From assembly GCA_028673005.1 (NCBI GenBank), contig CM054116.1:135771681-135835680 (forward strand): DNA of 64,000 nt, read 5' to 3'. Source of the DNA: Tanypteryx hageni (taxonomy: Eukaryota; Arthropoda; Insecta; Odonata; Petaluridae). The notes beneath the pieces were generated by a model. It had not been told where the DNA came from, ran no database searches, and was given only the letters and a program-made list of their open reading frames with translations. The position numbers and the translations under genes were made by a program. Below, piece by piece: positions 34,618-46,423 of the stretch (its first letter is position 1; each line of letters begins with the position of its first letter).

Positions 34618-35017
34618 TTGCATAAAAAGAAAATAAAACAAATAAAAATAATTTTTAAGGTCAATAACTTTTATATGGCGCACAAAAAGTGTAAAAAGAA
34701 AAATATAATAATTTTGTTAGTAATAACTTATATAAAACGCCCTGCATGATAAAAATATAATTTAAATTATTGAATTAATAAAGGTATTGAATATATAAAA
34801 GTTATGTTGCAATTCAAATAATTATATCAGATGCCTTAAAGAATGCAGCATAACTTTTATATTTCAATAATTTAAATTATATTTTTTTAATTCAGTGCGT
34901 TTTATATAGGTTATTAATAACAAAATTATTATATTTTTATTTTTACACTTTTTGTGCTCTTTATAAAACTTATTGACTTAAACATTTTATTTTTAATTGT
35001 TTTCTTTTTTCTTTTTA
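34618..35017. repeat. Long palindromic (foldback or MITE-like) element
   Basis: Left arm about 34618-34810 and right arm about 34835-35017 are reverse complements: AAAGTGTAAAAA, ATATAATAATTTTGTTA, TATATAAAACGC, AAATATAATTTAAATTATT and ATAAAAGTTATG occur in both, mirrored. Only a short AT-rich loop separates them. This fits a foldback-type element or a large-hairpin miniature transposon. It has no coding capacity. Confidence 0.85.
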
Positions 35018-36109
35018 GTCTTAATGTGAAATATATGAATATGTTTATATATTCTTCAAAAATTAACCTTATAAACTAACTAGGGAGATGTCCGTTGAAA
35101 TTATACGGGAAAATGTTTAATTAAACTTTGTGAATAGATTATCCAAGTCAATGGCACCCAATTACACGAAACCGGCAACAACGCAAATCGCTAAGAATGC
35201 GTCGAGTTCTCGCGTCAAAAACCGATCTGTTGATCGATTCGATGCGTATCCAACAACCGACGGGAGGAAAGCAAACTTTCGTTCTTTTGGGAGTTCTTTA
35301 TTACAAATGTCGACCTACGATGGTTCTGAGTAATTTTAATATGCGAATGATTAATGTTGTACATTCTGATGCATTCCTTCTCGCATATAACGCAACGAAA
35401 AATTTCCCTCTCCTACCTTCCTCTCTCCTATTAAAAGCATTCAAAGCACGCCCATAAGGATTGAAATGGCAATAGGATTTCGAGATCTAACAATGTAACT
35501 CGTTGGCAAGGCAATGTTCCGTTAAAACGGTAATATTTTCTAAAAAATTGTGAATTAAACGTTTAAGATGAGGGATTTGTAACTGTAGGCGGAAAAAGAT
35601 GAACAGAATAAGAAACTATAATTTTTTCTTTAAAATGGTTCAGATCCGAAGATCGTAGGTTAATTATTCCTAATTTGGGTCTCAAAAAGAATATAAGCCT
35701 GCACGTTTAAAAGTCGATGTGTGCGTGATATTTTATGGAAAATGGAAATGCCTTCCTTAAGAGTCAAACCCTGGTTGTTTTTCCAAATATTTTTCGTAAA
35801 TCCCTTTTTATGTGTGAATAAAACATTCTTGCCAAATTTAGATTTTCTATTTCGATTCTTTATCGATTTTATAGAGCTTGATCAACAAATACATAGATAG
35901 ATTTCTCAATTGATTTTCATCCTCACCGTGGCGTAGTTTTTTTTTAATTAATGGCTTATGAAGAGGTGGCTCGAATCCTGCTAAAGGTAAGAAATTTTTC
36001 TGATGTCGAAGAGCTTGAATAAAAATATATAAACCTCTATATTTAATATATGATAATATCTAATATATTATTACCGGTGTGTCTCTGCGTGCGTGCTTGC
36101 GTCTGAAGT

Positions 36110-37098
36110 CTCGAGTGACGCCACCTTTAGGCATGAACCCAAATAAACCGAGAACGGTCGGTTCGATTTCGACGATTCTTTCGCCTGAATACTCGCCGAA
36201 AACTCTTTCAGGTTATGACATGGGTTCGATACCAGAATAGTTTTTGTTTTTTCATTTGATTAACACGTAATCGGCTAGAATACGATGTGTGGACCTTTAT
36301 TCTTTAACATTTTAAAATATCTTACGATCGAGACTTTGACTCGAGATTTATACCATTTCACGCAGAAATAAATGAAAATTCTTACTCTTACCACCGATTT
36401 TGTTGTTTAATTCGTGTATACTCATATTTTAAGTTTATATTCGATTTTATCCGGTTTTTCGACACTTCAAAAAGGAGGTTGTAGCCGCCATTGTTTATCT
36501 CGGATTTTTGCATTGTTAGACTCGGGCTTCAAGCGCATTTGCACTTAACTTACAATAAAACGCAAGAAGGACAAAAACAGATTAACCCTCGAGTGACGTC
36601 ACCTCCCATTACAAACGCAAATAAATGAAGAACGGTCGGCTCGATTTCGACAAATCTTTCGCCTGAATACTCGGCGCGAACTCTTGCAGGATTTAAGCCG
36701 GTAGTCGTCTACTGAAAAGGCATGGTTACGATATCAGGAAAGTTTTCGTTTTTACATTTGATTAACACATAATCGGCTGGAATAGGCTGTGTAGACCTTC
36801 AGTCTTTAACATTTCAAAATATTTTACGATCGAAACTTTGACTCGTGATTTGAACTATTTCACGTAGGATAAAATTAATATTCTTATTCTTACTCTCGAT
36901 TTTGTTGTTTAAGTCGTATTTGCTCATATTTTGATTATATTTGATTAGCTCCTATTTTTAAACATTTCAAAAAGGAGTTTCCTAATGTTGCTGGCATTTT
37001 TTATCTCAGATTTTTGCATTGTTGGACTCGTGCTTTCAAGTGAATTTGCACTAATCTTACAATGAAACAAACAAATAAAGGACAAGAATCGATTGAAA
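36110..37098. repeat. Tandem duplication of a roughly 480-bp unit (two copies)
   Basis: Unit 1 begins at about 36110 (CTCGAGTGACGCCACC) and unit 2 at about 36588 (CTCGAGTGACGTCACC). Shared words include GAACGGTCGG, TCGATTTCGAC, TCTTTCGCCTGAATACTCG, GATTAACAC-TAATCGGCT, ACGATCGA-ACTTTGACTCG, AAAAAGGAG and TTGCATTGTT. Copies differ by many substitutions and an insertion, so the duplication is old. No long open frame is shared. It could be a short satellite array or two copies of an unknown element. Confidence 0.85.
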
Positions 37099-37617
37099 AT
37101 TTATGTGAAAAGTTTATTGTAAATACAAAACATGAAACACTTAGCAAAGAAACTTGAAGTTGGAAACAACTCCAATGTATTGTAATGATGGACAACTGAA
37201 CATTTCAAATAGGAAGATATTTCACGCTTGCGTTGAAAATATAATTTTGTTTGCAAATTTTATGGGACGGTTTAAAGCAAATAACTATATTGATAATGTT
37301 ATTGACGCGTGAACTGTGAATTTATAATGATTACTTGATATTAAACAAACCACAGAACATACGATTTGCTGTACCATCAGAAATAGCGAACAAAACAAAA
37401 ACTGTTGTGTATCGGTAAGTGTTAGTCTAAATCATGTAGGTGTATGTTTTTGGTCATGAAAATGGTGTGAGCTATATGGTTATTTTGAGAGGGGCAATAA
37501 AAGTTGTTCAACTGTGTAACAATTTTTTGTCATAGGAACGACCGCACATCACCCAGTTCCCAAAATGTTTGCTGGAATTACTGCAACTGCTCCTAGTCTA
37601 TACTATAATTTCAAACG

Positions 37618-38427
37618 TTTGGATGTATGTATGTTATTCTATGCAAATCCACACCTTCAAAGGTATCGTAACGAAACTTGGCACGATTATTGGGGGCACC
37701 AAGGGAAAGAGCGTAGGGTAGTTTAAATTCCCGACAGATTTCCCATAAAAAAGCTATCCGCATTTTTTTTTAATTCCCCGTATAATAACACGTAAAAATT
37801 TACTTTTATAAGTGCAGGCTTTCATTCATTTGCTTATATAAATTCGACAAATTGACGCAAGAACTTCATAACTGCACAATATTGAAGAAGAATGATCCTA
37901 TGATCATTCTTCTTAAATACTGTACCTTTTACTGTCTTTTTTCCTCTTTGACTCGAAATCGCTCGTATTTCACGTTCATTTCCATTAATTTGGACTAAAT
38001 TTGCATTTTTAACGATAAATTCCTTGACGAAAATGACATTGTTAAATACCAAGGGCTTAATTTTGTCTCGGTTTATTTATTTAGTTACTTAATAAATATT
38101 CTTATTTAATGAATCGTGCTTAAAAGTGGTGTAATAATATAATATATTATTTAATTTCAATTTGAATTTAACGTTTAAGATCAGACTGCTTCCCTCACGG
38201 TCAGTCATATGTCGCGACCTCAAGGGTGGAAAGTGTTCAAAATCTTCATATTTAAACACAAGAAAGAAAAACAAGAAATATTGTCTATTAAAAATCATTG
38301 GATTAAAATAATTTGTATTTCAAAAATCAATATGGAAAGTTTTAAATAAAATATATAAATTTTAGTAATAAATATGTTCTTTATTTCAATTAAACAGCAA
38401 CCCGTGCGAAGCCGAATAAATCTTCTA

Positions 38428-38428
<1 letters not shown>
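37618..38428 (+). mobile_element. Helitron-like non-autonomous element, copy 2
   Basis: It starts near GGATGTATGTATGTTATTC with ATGCAAATCCACACC and AACGAAACTTGGCACG, and ends ACCCGTGCGAAGCCG, AATAAATCTT and CTAG-T at 38425-38429. Both ends match those of the element ending at 26955, while the interior is longer and AT-rich. The CTRRT end behind a small GC hairpin is the Helitron signature. It is followed directly by a perfect TA repeat, consistent with insertion between A and T. No replicase or helicase is encoded. Confidence 0.55.

Positions 38429-38484
<56 letters not shown>
38429..38484. repeat. Perfect TA repeat, 28 units
   Basis: Fifty-six bases of uninterrupted TA directly after the Helitron-like 3' end. 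It can extrude as a cruciform and is likely length-variable. Confidence 0.98.
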
Positions 38485-38487
<3 letters not shown>

Positions 38488-38989
38488 GTGAAGTTAATAT
38501 AAAAGTTATTAAAAAGATCTATTTCAAACAGTTATATAGCGCACATTGAAATTATTAGGAATTCTTGACCTGCAGGTCTATTTCCACTTTTATACTCCAA
38601 ATATTTTCTTCTTCCTTTCCTTTTTGATAATTGTCATTGAACCGGTCTTTTAAAAGTATAAATGAGGTGCGAGGATTTTGATAGAGTTAATATTTTCTTC
38701 TTTTCACAACGTATAAATAGAAATTTTAAAAAATATTAAGAAAAACAGCTTTTCATAGCGCACCCCAAAGAATAAAATATATTTGTTTGATTGATTAAAA
38801 GCTCTTAAGTTATAAATTTGATAATGTTAATTGTAAGAGTAATGTTAAATTTGTAAATCTATCTATGTGAAGTTTAAGTATGAATAACTTAGATAGTTCA
38901 TAGAAAAGTTGTGTGGTACGCCCGAAGGGTCACCGTTCATGAATATCGATAAATATTGGCGACACCTTTCTTAGTTTAGATGCGATTTA

Positions 38990-39510
38990 GTTCGAGATCT
39001 TACCCAAACAAACTTTCGCTATTTCCATTCTCTATCACTTTGTGCCTCTACTCCCTTTCGCTGTTCTCCTCTTCCACTCCACTCTCTCACTCACGCTTCT
39101 CAATCTCTCCCTCACCTTTTCCCCTCCACTATATAAATATCGAACGCGTTATGGATGGAGAATCTTTGGTACTTGACAAGAAAACCCAGGACGCATACCT
39201 TTCTTCCAGCCTCATGAAACCGCTATACCTCCCGGCCGTCTCACTACAGTTCAGTTCATCACGAGACAACCATCGCTAGCCAACTTCCTCCTTTTTAAAA
39301 CGCCATCTGACGGGTCATCCCGATCGATCCATCTTATCTCTTACTGTGCGATCCTCATTCCCTTCCATCTTTCTCCTTTTTCTCTCTCTTTCACCCTCTC
39401 TCTCTCTCTCTTTTGCCTGCTCATCATTTCTGCCAACGAGGTCGCCTCATGATCTCCACATACCTTCAACCTCTGTCTCCTTCAACCTCTGCCTCCTTCA
39501 ATCCCTTCTC
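38990..39510. repeat. Pyrimidine-rich low-complexity region
   Basis: CT-rich sequence with TCTCTCTCTCTC at about 39392-39412 and a short duplicated word (TCAACCTCTGTCTCCT/TCAACCTCTGCCTCCT at about 39467-39500). The plus-strand frames over it are Ser/Leu/Phe-rich and not convincing genes. Confidence 0.7.
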
Positions 39511-40732
39511 CTAATAAAATTTCATTGTAATTCACTTTTCATGCCTAGTATTTTAATTTCCTTTCAATACTCTGCGTGGCTGATTAATATACCTCGTATT
39601 TACGGAAAGTAAGAGTTTAGTCCGCACCATTTCAACGCCTTTAAAAACACTCGATAACCGTCCGATTTAAGGATAAAATGCTTGCTTGAAAACCATTTCG
39701 TAGATCGTGAGTGATTTTCCCATAAATACATAAATTGCTACATGAAAGTATGCGTGCTAAAAACTATATTTCGACCACAAACATGGATGAAGATGGAGGC
39801 ACAACAAAATTCTCGTTTGGAGCGACAAAAAAGGTGGTAAGATGATGTTTTGAAGTCATAAATTAAATTTTTCACCGAAATCTCTTTCCTTTAAGGTCTA
39901 AATTTTATAAAACGGTAGATGAATGCATTTAAATATGTCCTTCAGATTTACACGTATATTTGTAGCCAATGCGACAATTTTAACCCGGTGATTGCAAAAA
40001 TTTATAAATTATGCATCTTAAAATCAATAGTAAGGAATAAACAGAGTGTAAGTGTTAAAATGTCCTACTTTTCAGAACAAAGGGCGAAACAATGAAACAC
40101 GGGATAATCACTGGCATCACTTGAAACGTTAGTGTGGAGGTGTTAGTCACCTTCATTAAATTTTAATACAAAATTTGGTACACTTTATTGTGTATTGACA
40201 TTTTTATTCACCATAATAATTTCGTAACATGAAGTACATATTTCGTTCATTAATTTACAGAGATATATTTCAATCGGCTCGAAACGAGTATTTTTAGGCT
40301 TCTAAGTTAATATAAAAAATGAGTTTACTATAAAATTAAACCAATAGAAATTAATTTGTTTTTTATTCTTTTAATTTACCTCAATGTTCCTTCTTCATTA
40401 AAAATTTCGAAGCTTGAGTTCATATATAAAATGTGGATTCCTACCCCTCAGATATGCCAATTGTAAGAGAATTAGTAGCCGATTGGCTGAATAGAATTTC
40501 AATGACTATGATTTTTACATTCTAAATCACCGAAGGGCCAAGATCTCTTTCTCTCATTTAATAATTTAGAAGTCAGCAATTTTTCATTTGGGATATAATT
40601 GTAATGTCAAAGATTGCATTAAAGCTTTTCTCTCAATACTAGAGCGTCCAATTTTCATCCAATGTACTTTTCTAGTTTTCATATTTCTCTTTATAGATTA
40701 CAAGTCAATTTGGTCACAGAATGAGTATAAAT

Positions 40733-40790
40733 ATAGTAGGCCCCCGCTATTCGTCGGAGATGCGTCTTGAATACTCCGGCATTAAAGAAA
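40733..40790. mobile_element. Possible Tigger/pogo-type transposon end
   Basis: The sequence TAGTAGGCCCCCGCTATTCG followed by TCGGAGATGCG resembles the terminal repeats of pogo/Tigger-like elements. I did not find a matching inverted end downstream, so only one end is claimed, at low confidence. Confidence 0.3.
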
Positions 40791-41630
40791 CGATATGTAA
40801 GGAAGCCTAACTTTCTCAAATACATAATGGTAAAAGTACATGTTGCGTTCCTTAAGGACTTTTTGTCACAAATTCATCATTTGAAACCCAAAAAACATGA
40901 GTATGCAGTAAATAACATCTATATAATAAATAGTTAAATGAAATAAAATCAAAACCCGTATATACCTAACCTGGGATGATTCTTAAGTTTATGTAGGTTT
41001 GTGTTATGTAGGAGCGTTTGCCAAACTAAGGGGCGTGCTTATTTCTGCAGTATTATTTAATTATCATTGTATTTAAATATGAAATATAAATTAATTGCTC
41101 GAGGTTTATTACTATCAGTAATCTAATAAAAAATATAAATATGTATATGAAAATAATGTATAGGTAAAAAAAGCCATAGATAACTAGATCAACTTGGTCG
41201 ATGAAATACACAGGCAAGACGGAATCGTTCTGCGTTGTAAATCCCTGCATTCTACGTCCTCTTGCACAAAGTTCCAATAATAAATGTCGTGGAAAATATC
41301 TTCACCATAATCGGAATTTCTGGAATTTCGCCTTTTGCTCTTCATAAACGACGTATACTATACGAATCGACAAGGCGTGTGTCGTAACACTAGATTAGAC
41401 TAGATATAAGCGAGTTGACATTGAACGGAGAGATGTATAGCGGAGAATTATTATGTGAAAAAGTAACACATACACAATCAGACGGGGTTGAGAATAAATC
41501 GAGAATCCTTATGAAAAACATCTCGCAAACCGATTGCTCATCGGTTGCGACTACGATTGATTATTTTTAAAGATCGGAAGCGAGAAATGTTTTCTTACGT
41601 ACGTCTTTCACATGTTAAATATCAACTCAC

Positions 41631-41770
41631 CACATCGATGATCTGCATGAGCGTGAGGCCGAAGCTGAGCTGGAGAGGGTCCGATTCGTTCGCCACTGGC
41701 CTTTCGAGCACGTTGTAATGGTCGAGCAACATGTGAAGAAGCCGCTTCTCGTGTGGACCCTGGACCGAAC
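41631..41770 (-). CDS. nAChRalpha6: nAChR alpha exon 2 (start of ligand-binding domain)
   Basis: This exon encodes the N-terminal helix and first strands of the extracellular domain, directly after the signal peptide. The translation contains QGPHEKRLLHMLLDHYNVLE, then RPVANESDPLQLSFGLTLMQ and IIDV at the end. NES is an N-glycosylation sequon. The acceptor is a pyrimidine-containing stretch ending GGCAG before 41770, and the donor GTGAGT begins at 41630. At 140 bp it has the same length as vertebrate alpha7 exon 2. It enters in phase 1 (needing one base from exon 1) and leaves in phase 0 after IIDV, where exon 3 starts with DEKNQ. A second AG lies about 10 bp inside (GTCCAG), but it would give 130 bp and a different phase, so I prefer the outer site. 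Family assignment is firm; the exact paralogue is less so. Confidence 0.95.
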
Positions 41771-42588
41771 CTGCCGAACGGAAAATATAGCGATAGCGCC
41801 ATTATAAAACGAGTGTCGCAGTGTTTTTTCCAAAGCTTAAAAATGAAATATTTGAAAAGGAATTATCGAGTTCCCCTAATGGCACAAGCCTTATATATAA
41901 GGCCTAGGTAGTCCCTACAGAGAACACCTAATTTGCATTATAGACAAATCAGTGTTTATCAATCAAATTCCTTTACGATCAAATTTATTTACCATTGAGG
42001 ACTTCTATTATTTGAAATACGCGCATATTTTGCTAAACAGATGTTTCCCAAGTCGTACATCGTTTTATCTAAATCCATGGAAAATTACTATTTTGATAAT
42101 TGATAGCGTTGAAGGCCGTAGATAATATTCCATGCGTAACATAATTTAACAGAGATAAAGATAATGTTGTTTTTGCAAACTAAGAGAAAGTCTGTTACTT
42201 TAAATTGTTTAGTCTCATAAATACCACAAGAATAGTTCAATATTTAAACACTAGAAGAACAAAGAAAATAATGAAGAAATTTTACAATTAAGATAGAGTA
42301 TAAGAAAAATGGAATTAATCAATCCAAATGAAATATTTTAAATGATGTTATAGTATTTTCAAATTAAACCATAAGCAATTTTAAATTTACTACTACATGC
42401 AAGTGCTGCCGTTATCAGTAACATTTTATAAAAAAATTCCATTTTAAATCTCATTATCACGGTTCAGCCCTTCAAAAATGATATCCAGTCTCTGTAAAAA
42501 AACGTTTGTTGTTGCTAAATAAACAAACCAACAGTTTTCCGGTCACAAAATTTTATGTAAATAAGATTAAACTTATTGGATTATTATG

Positions 42589-42591
<3 letters not shown>

Positions 42592-42647
<56 letters not shown>
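42592..42647. repeat. TA repeat followed by CA repeat
   Basis: About 22 units of TA followed by six CA units. The small Ile/Tyr-rich frames on both strands here are artefacts. Confidence 0.97.
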
Positions 42648-42730
42648 GCAATATCTCGCTTTACGCGAGAGGTAGATTCCTGAAAATTTCGCGCTAAACG
42701 AAATTCGCGCAAAATTCCATGGACGCGAAA
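42647..42730. mobile_element. Possible Tigger/pogo-like transposon end
   Basis: CAGCAATATCTCGCTTTACG followed by CGAGAGGTAGATTCCTGAAA and CGCGCTAAACGAAATTCGCG resembles ends of Tigger/pogo-type elements (CTCGCTTTACGCGAG words). It contains a local palindrome and lies directly after the CA repeat. The opposite end was not found. Confidence 0.3.
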
Positions 42731-43439
42731 ACTAAAGTGGAATGTTAATAAAAATACGCCATTAACCTGAAAAATCAACTTCTTGTCTGCTTCCATCCAT
42801 GAACGCCAGAGACAAATATTTACATTTTTTCAGTAACTTATCTTCGTCGGTAATTTTCAAAAGGTATATAACACTAAAAACTTCCTTATATTCTGGGAAA
42901 AATGTAATTAATTCCGGTATGAATGAAATCTCAAATGCATCAGCGAGGAAGTTTTATTAGGAAAGTCGTTTCTTGAACAGATATTTACGTCAAAATAGCC
43001 GTGGATGGAGAGATAAAAACGGTGTGCAATCATCGGGATTTCTTTTACAGCATCACTTCCTGTCCATAAGTGGGATCCATAGACGATCTTACCGACATCC
43101 ATCAATCCGCATCAATAGTCGGCCGCCTTTTTTTGTTTTTAACACCCGGTAAGCGCGGGCCTGCGTACATATGCACTAATATAACTAGGAACGAAATAGA
43201 CAGGGCGAGGTTGAGCACAGAGCCCCATCAGTGTGAAAAGAAAACAATTTTATTCGCTTAATAAATAAAATCTCTTTTATAGCCCATGTTAATTTAGGGA
43301 TATAAGTGAACAACCTCAATGTAAAGCGTTGATCGCCAAGAAATCGGAAGAGTGGAGGGGAGTTGATGGCCGAAGGCTGCGGGAGAGGAAGTATCCTTCT
43401 TTTACTATACTATTTAGCCTACTTTCCAGAATGGAAATT

Positions 43440-43640
43440 GGCTTATAGTTTCCTCGTTGTGTCTGTCTCTCCCCCCTGTGAACTTTTGAACCTATTTTCA
43501 TGAAACTTGGTGGCAATCTCTTGCTCTCAAGGGTAGTTTTTGTTGCGAATAGTGAAAGTCGCGGAATCGATTCTAGGAACTATCCTTACCATCTGATTTA
43601 CATGGGAAATCTGAAATCCATCGTGCAGGGTAAGTTTCTC
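43440..43640. mobile_element. Possible Helitron-type fragment
   Basis: TGTGTCTGTCTCTCC, then GAACCTATTTTCATGAAACT and TGGTGGCAATC, resemble the 5' regions of the two Helitron-like elements at 26.6 and 37.6 kb. No CTRRT end with hairpin was identified, so this is only a tentative relative. Confidence 0.3.
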
Positions 43641-44937
43641 TTGCACATTAAAATATTTTAGACTTGTAATATCGGAGCAAGTTTTGTACTAATCTCTGAG
43701 GAATAAAATGAAGATTATAATTTTTATCGTCGAATTTTGCTTATCGATCGTATTTCTTAGAATTTCGTATAAATACTGTCGTTTTTTCAGTTTTTATCAC
43801 TCATGACGAGAGTGTTGCCATCGCAACGACAATTGTTGGTCTCGGATTCGGTATAATCTAGTGTGTTCATACAAGCGTTTTTTATGCGTTAATTTATATA
43901 ATTTGGGAACACTAAGATCAACTCATCCGCAGTGATTTTAAAGCTATTAAAGTCGATATAAATAATTGCTGCACCATATTTATTTAAAATTATTACATGG
44001 AAAGTATGATCATCTTGTTAATATATATATTTATTTACTTTTTCTATTCCAATATTATTTTTTTCCAAAACAAAAGAAACAGCTCACTCAGGCCCCTTTA
44101 GTGTTTTGGCCGCGCCCTTTGCGTCATTGTTGTTGCGCCACTGCATATATGCGAATTGAAACAAAAATCTTTCTTCCCTCCTTCGATATTATTTAGTGTT
44201 TTGTAGCTCATAATGCGTGAAGAATATTTAAATGCGATGAAATTTCACGGAATTTATAATTTGAACGAAGCAGAATTTTCGAAAAGTCCGTGACCAAATT
44301 TGTGTTTTTGATTAATCAATATCCGGTGAGAATGTGAATTGGTTTTTTGGTCATATACGATTCATATGCACGCGTTAGTCCTGGAAGTATTTGTGCAATA
44401 TAATAAGTTGAAATAGAAATAAGGTATTATTTTAACTTTTTAAATATCAGTCGAAATCATTACAATTATTTTGAGGTTTTCTGTTTTTTTATCACAACTA
44501 ATGAAGTTATAGCCTAAATAAATAAACACAATTAAAGTAAATGGTAGGGATGTAGATAAGTATTCTGTATTTTTCTTTAATTACTGATAACTTTGTAACA
44601 AAGTTCACTTATAAAATAATACACTTGAATACAACCTAAGTTTCATTTAATTATGCATTCTTTTATAAACTGATATTTGTTACTAGGTTATATGTTCCAT
44701 TTCCACTTATAATGGAGAAATTTTATAAAGGTATGCCTAAAGTGATTAGTAGATATATCACGTTTACCAGAAAGTTAAATAAAATTTCACAAAATTTCAG
44801 TTTATATTGTATTCATTCTGTCTTCAGCTCTCCACGTAAAATAGGAAACTTTTTAATTTTCTTATTACAGATTCACTGTGATAAATCGTTTTGAATCCGT
44901 TCATTCATTAAAATGTTTTGTTTGTTTGTTTTTCTAG

Positions 44938-45152
44938 ATAATTCGACTCTTGGACTATTATAAACATTACTCCTTTCACACCAGAAATATGCAGTACTCT
45001 TTATGAAGAGCACCAAGGGGACCAACTGCTTAACTCTTCCGCAGTAAGGAACGGGACGATCCCAGGATGAAAAATCCGACCTCTGCCTATTTGAACCCAG
45101 AATCGCTGCGTGGAAGGCCAACGCTCTTGCCACTCCAAAACAGCAACCCCTC
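44938..45152 (-). mobile_element. tRNA-derived SINE
   Basis: On the minus strand the element starts near 45152. It has an A-box-like TGGCAAGAGCGTTGG (about 45119-45133) and a B-box-like GGTTCAAATAG (about 45087-45097), spaced about 30 bp as in a tRNA promoter. A non-tRNA body follows (GTCGGATTTTTCATCCTGG, GTTAAGCAGTTGGTCC, CTTCATAAAGAG). The tRNA-like head does not fold into a full tRNA, and the B box departs from consensus, so it is an old SINE copy and not a tRNA gene. The 93-residue frame across it is incidental. Confidence 0.65.
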
Positions 45153-46423
45153 ATTGATTAAAATGCATTATTCACAAGCTGGTCCAGAAACATAGGTGCA
45201 TTACACTAAAATAGCAATAGCGCTGCACAAATAGCAAACAAACGTCTAAACCTATGATTTTGCATAAGGTTCTGAAAAAATCGTTTTTCCAAAAATATCT
45301 TAACTGAAGTCAGCGTTAACTTTTAACTAATTACCATGCAACATTTTAAATACAGCTCATTAAAATTTCAATTTAAAAAATGCAAATAAAAATTAAGCTA
45401 TTGAAACTCCGCAAATGAAAGATATGGGATCTGATTCGCTCATCAGGAATTTAATAGGGTCAATTTCAGTGAGGAACGTAATGTCGTCTTACATATTTTT
45501 CGGTAGTTTTTAATATTATCCTTTTAATAAATACTATGGTAATTGATATCCCATAATTTTAAAAATGAATAGAGATGCAGAATGCAAGGAAATAATTGAG
45601 GACTAATCTAAATCAAAAGAAATGTACTTTCAAGAAAATACAAATTCCAGTAAATATCATAACATTGCAGTCTAGGTCAGACAAAGAGTATGAACATAAG
45701 GAATTTAAGATCAAAATGGCAGGTGAAAAATCTTATTAAAATGTGATATAGATCAGATAAGAAGTCCATGGGTTCTCTTACACAATTAACATGTCGAGTT
45801 TAAAAATATGGAACGTTTTAGAAATGACAGAAAATATCTCGAGTAATCATTCAAAATTGTTAACAGTAGGCATTTCAAGATTTTACTCTCCATTTCATTC
45901 AAATTAGGGCTATGAGTCTCTAGTTCCTTCAGTAAAAGTCTCCTAATATATACATTAGCTTGAAGAGGAGTTTCGCTTAGTTAAGTCTACTAAAGAGATA
46001 CTCGAGACCATCGCATTTGGTATTCAGCGGTACTGTTCTTTCAATCTGATACTAGGTTTTATACTGTGGAAAGAGACTACAGTATAATTATTATATCTAT
46101 AATTATTATATACTATAAACTAAATATTTTAATAGTGTATACAGTTTTTCTAATAAAAATTAAACTGTTAAAAGATTTTAGCTTCCCCGTTCCAATTCCT
46201 CAGTTTTTCTACGGAGCTCGTCTGGGTTTCCTGCAAATAATATGCTATCTGCAAAGCGAGGGTGACTCAAATGCTCCTCATTTTCATTTATATTTTTTCT
46301 TTCCAGTCTAAAGTTTTGAACACATCTTCTAGGGCTGCAATAAATAATACTCATTCCCTTTCAAGTCTTAAAGGAATTTGTTTCTTCATGTAGTGGTACA
46401 ATTGATTTCGCATTTGCGTGTGT

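Larger units (their letters stand above)
30835..41630 (-). other. Large intron between exon 2 and exon 3a
   Basis: A 10.8-kb intron containing most of the structured repeats: the complex inverted repeats at 32.18-33.80 kb, a palindromic element at 34.6-35.0 kb, a 480-bp tandem duplication at 36.1-37.1 kb, a Helitron-like element with TA tail at 37.6-38.5 kb, pyrimidine-rich stretches at 39.0-39.5 kb and a Tigger/pogo-like end at 40.73 kb. The parts 30.9-32.1, 35.0-36.1, 38.5-39.0 and 39.6-40.7 kb are AT-rich with nothing recognisable. Confidence 0.75.
2681..41770 (-). other. nAChRalpha6: Partial nAChR alpha6/alpha7-type gene locus (exon 2 to TM1 exons)
   Basis: The locus encodes part of a nicotinic acetylcholine receptor alpha subunit, a pentameric ligand-gated cation channel of the neuronal and synaptic membrane. 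Eight exons lie in order on the minus strand, each bounded by AG and GT. Lengths are 140, 45/45, 110, 181, 76 and 195/195 bp; the 140, 45, 110 and 195 bp sizes match the vertebrate CHRNA7 exon sizes as I know them. Joined phases are consistent throughout. The parts seen cover the extracellular ligand-binding domain after the signal peptide, the Cys-loop, the vicinal Cys pair and TM1. Exon 1 and everything from TM2 onward are absent. The paired 45-bp and 195-bp exons are the hallmark of insect alpha6, but alpha6 and alpha7 are close relatives and the orthology is inferred, not proved. Confidence 0.93.

Noticed and set aside
45085..45135. tRNA gene
   Set aside because: A- and B-box-like motifs exist, but no cloverleaf with acceptor stem could be formed, and a SINE body follows.
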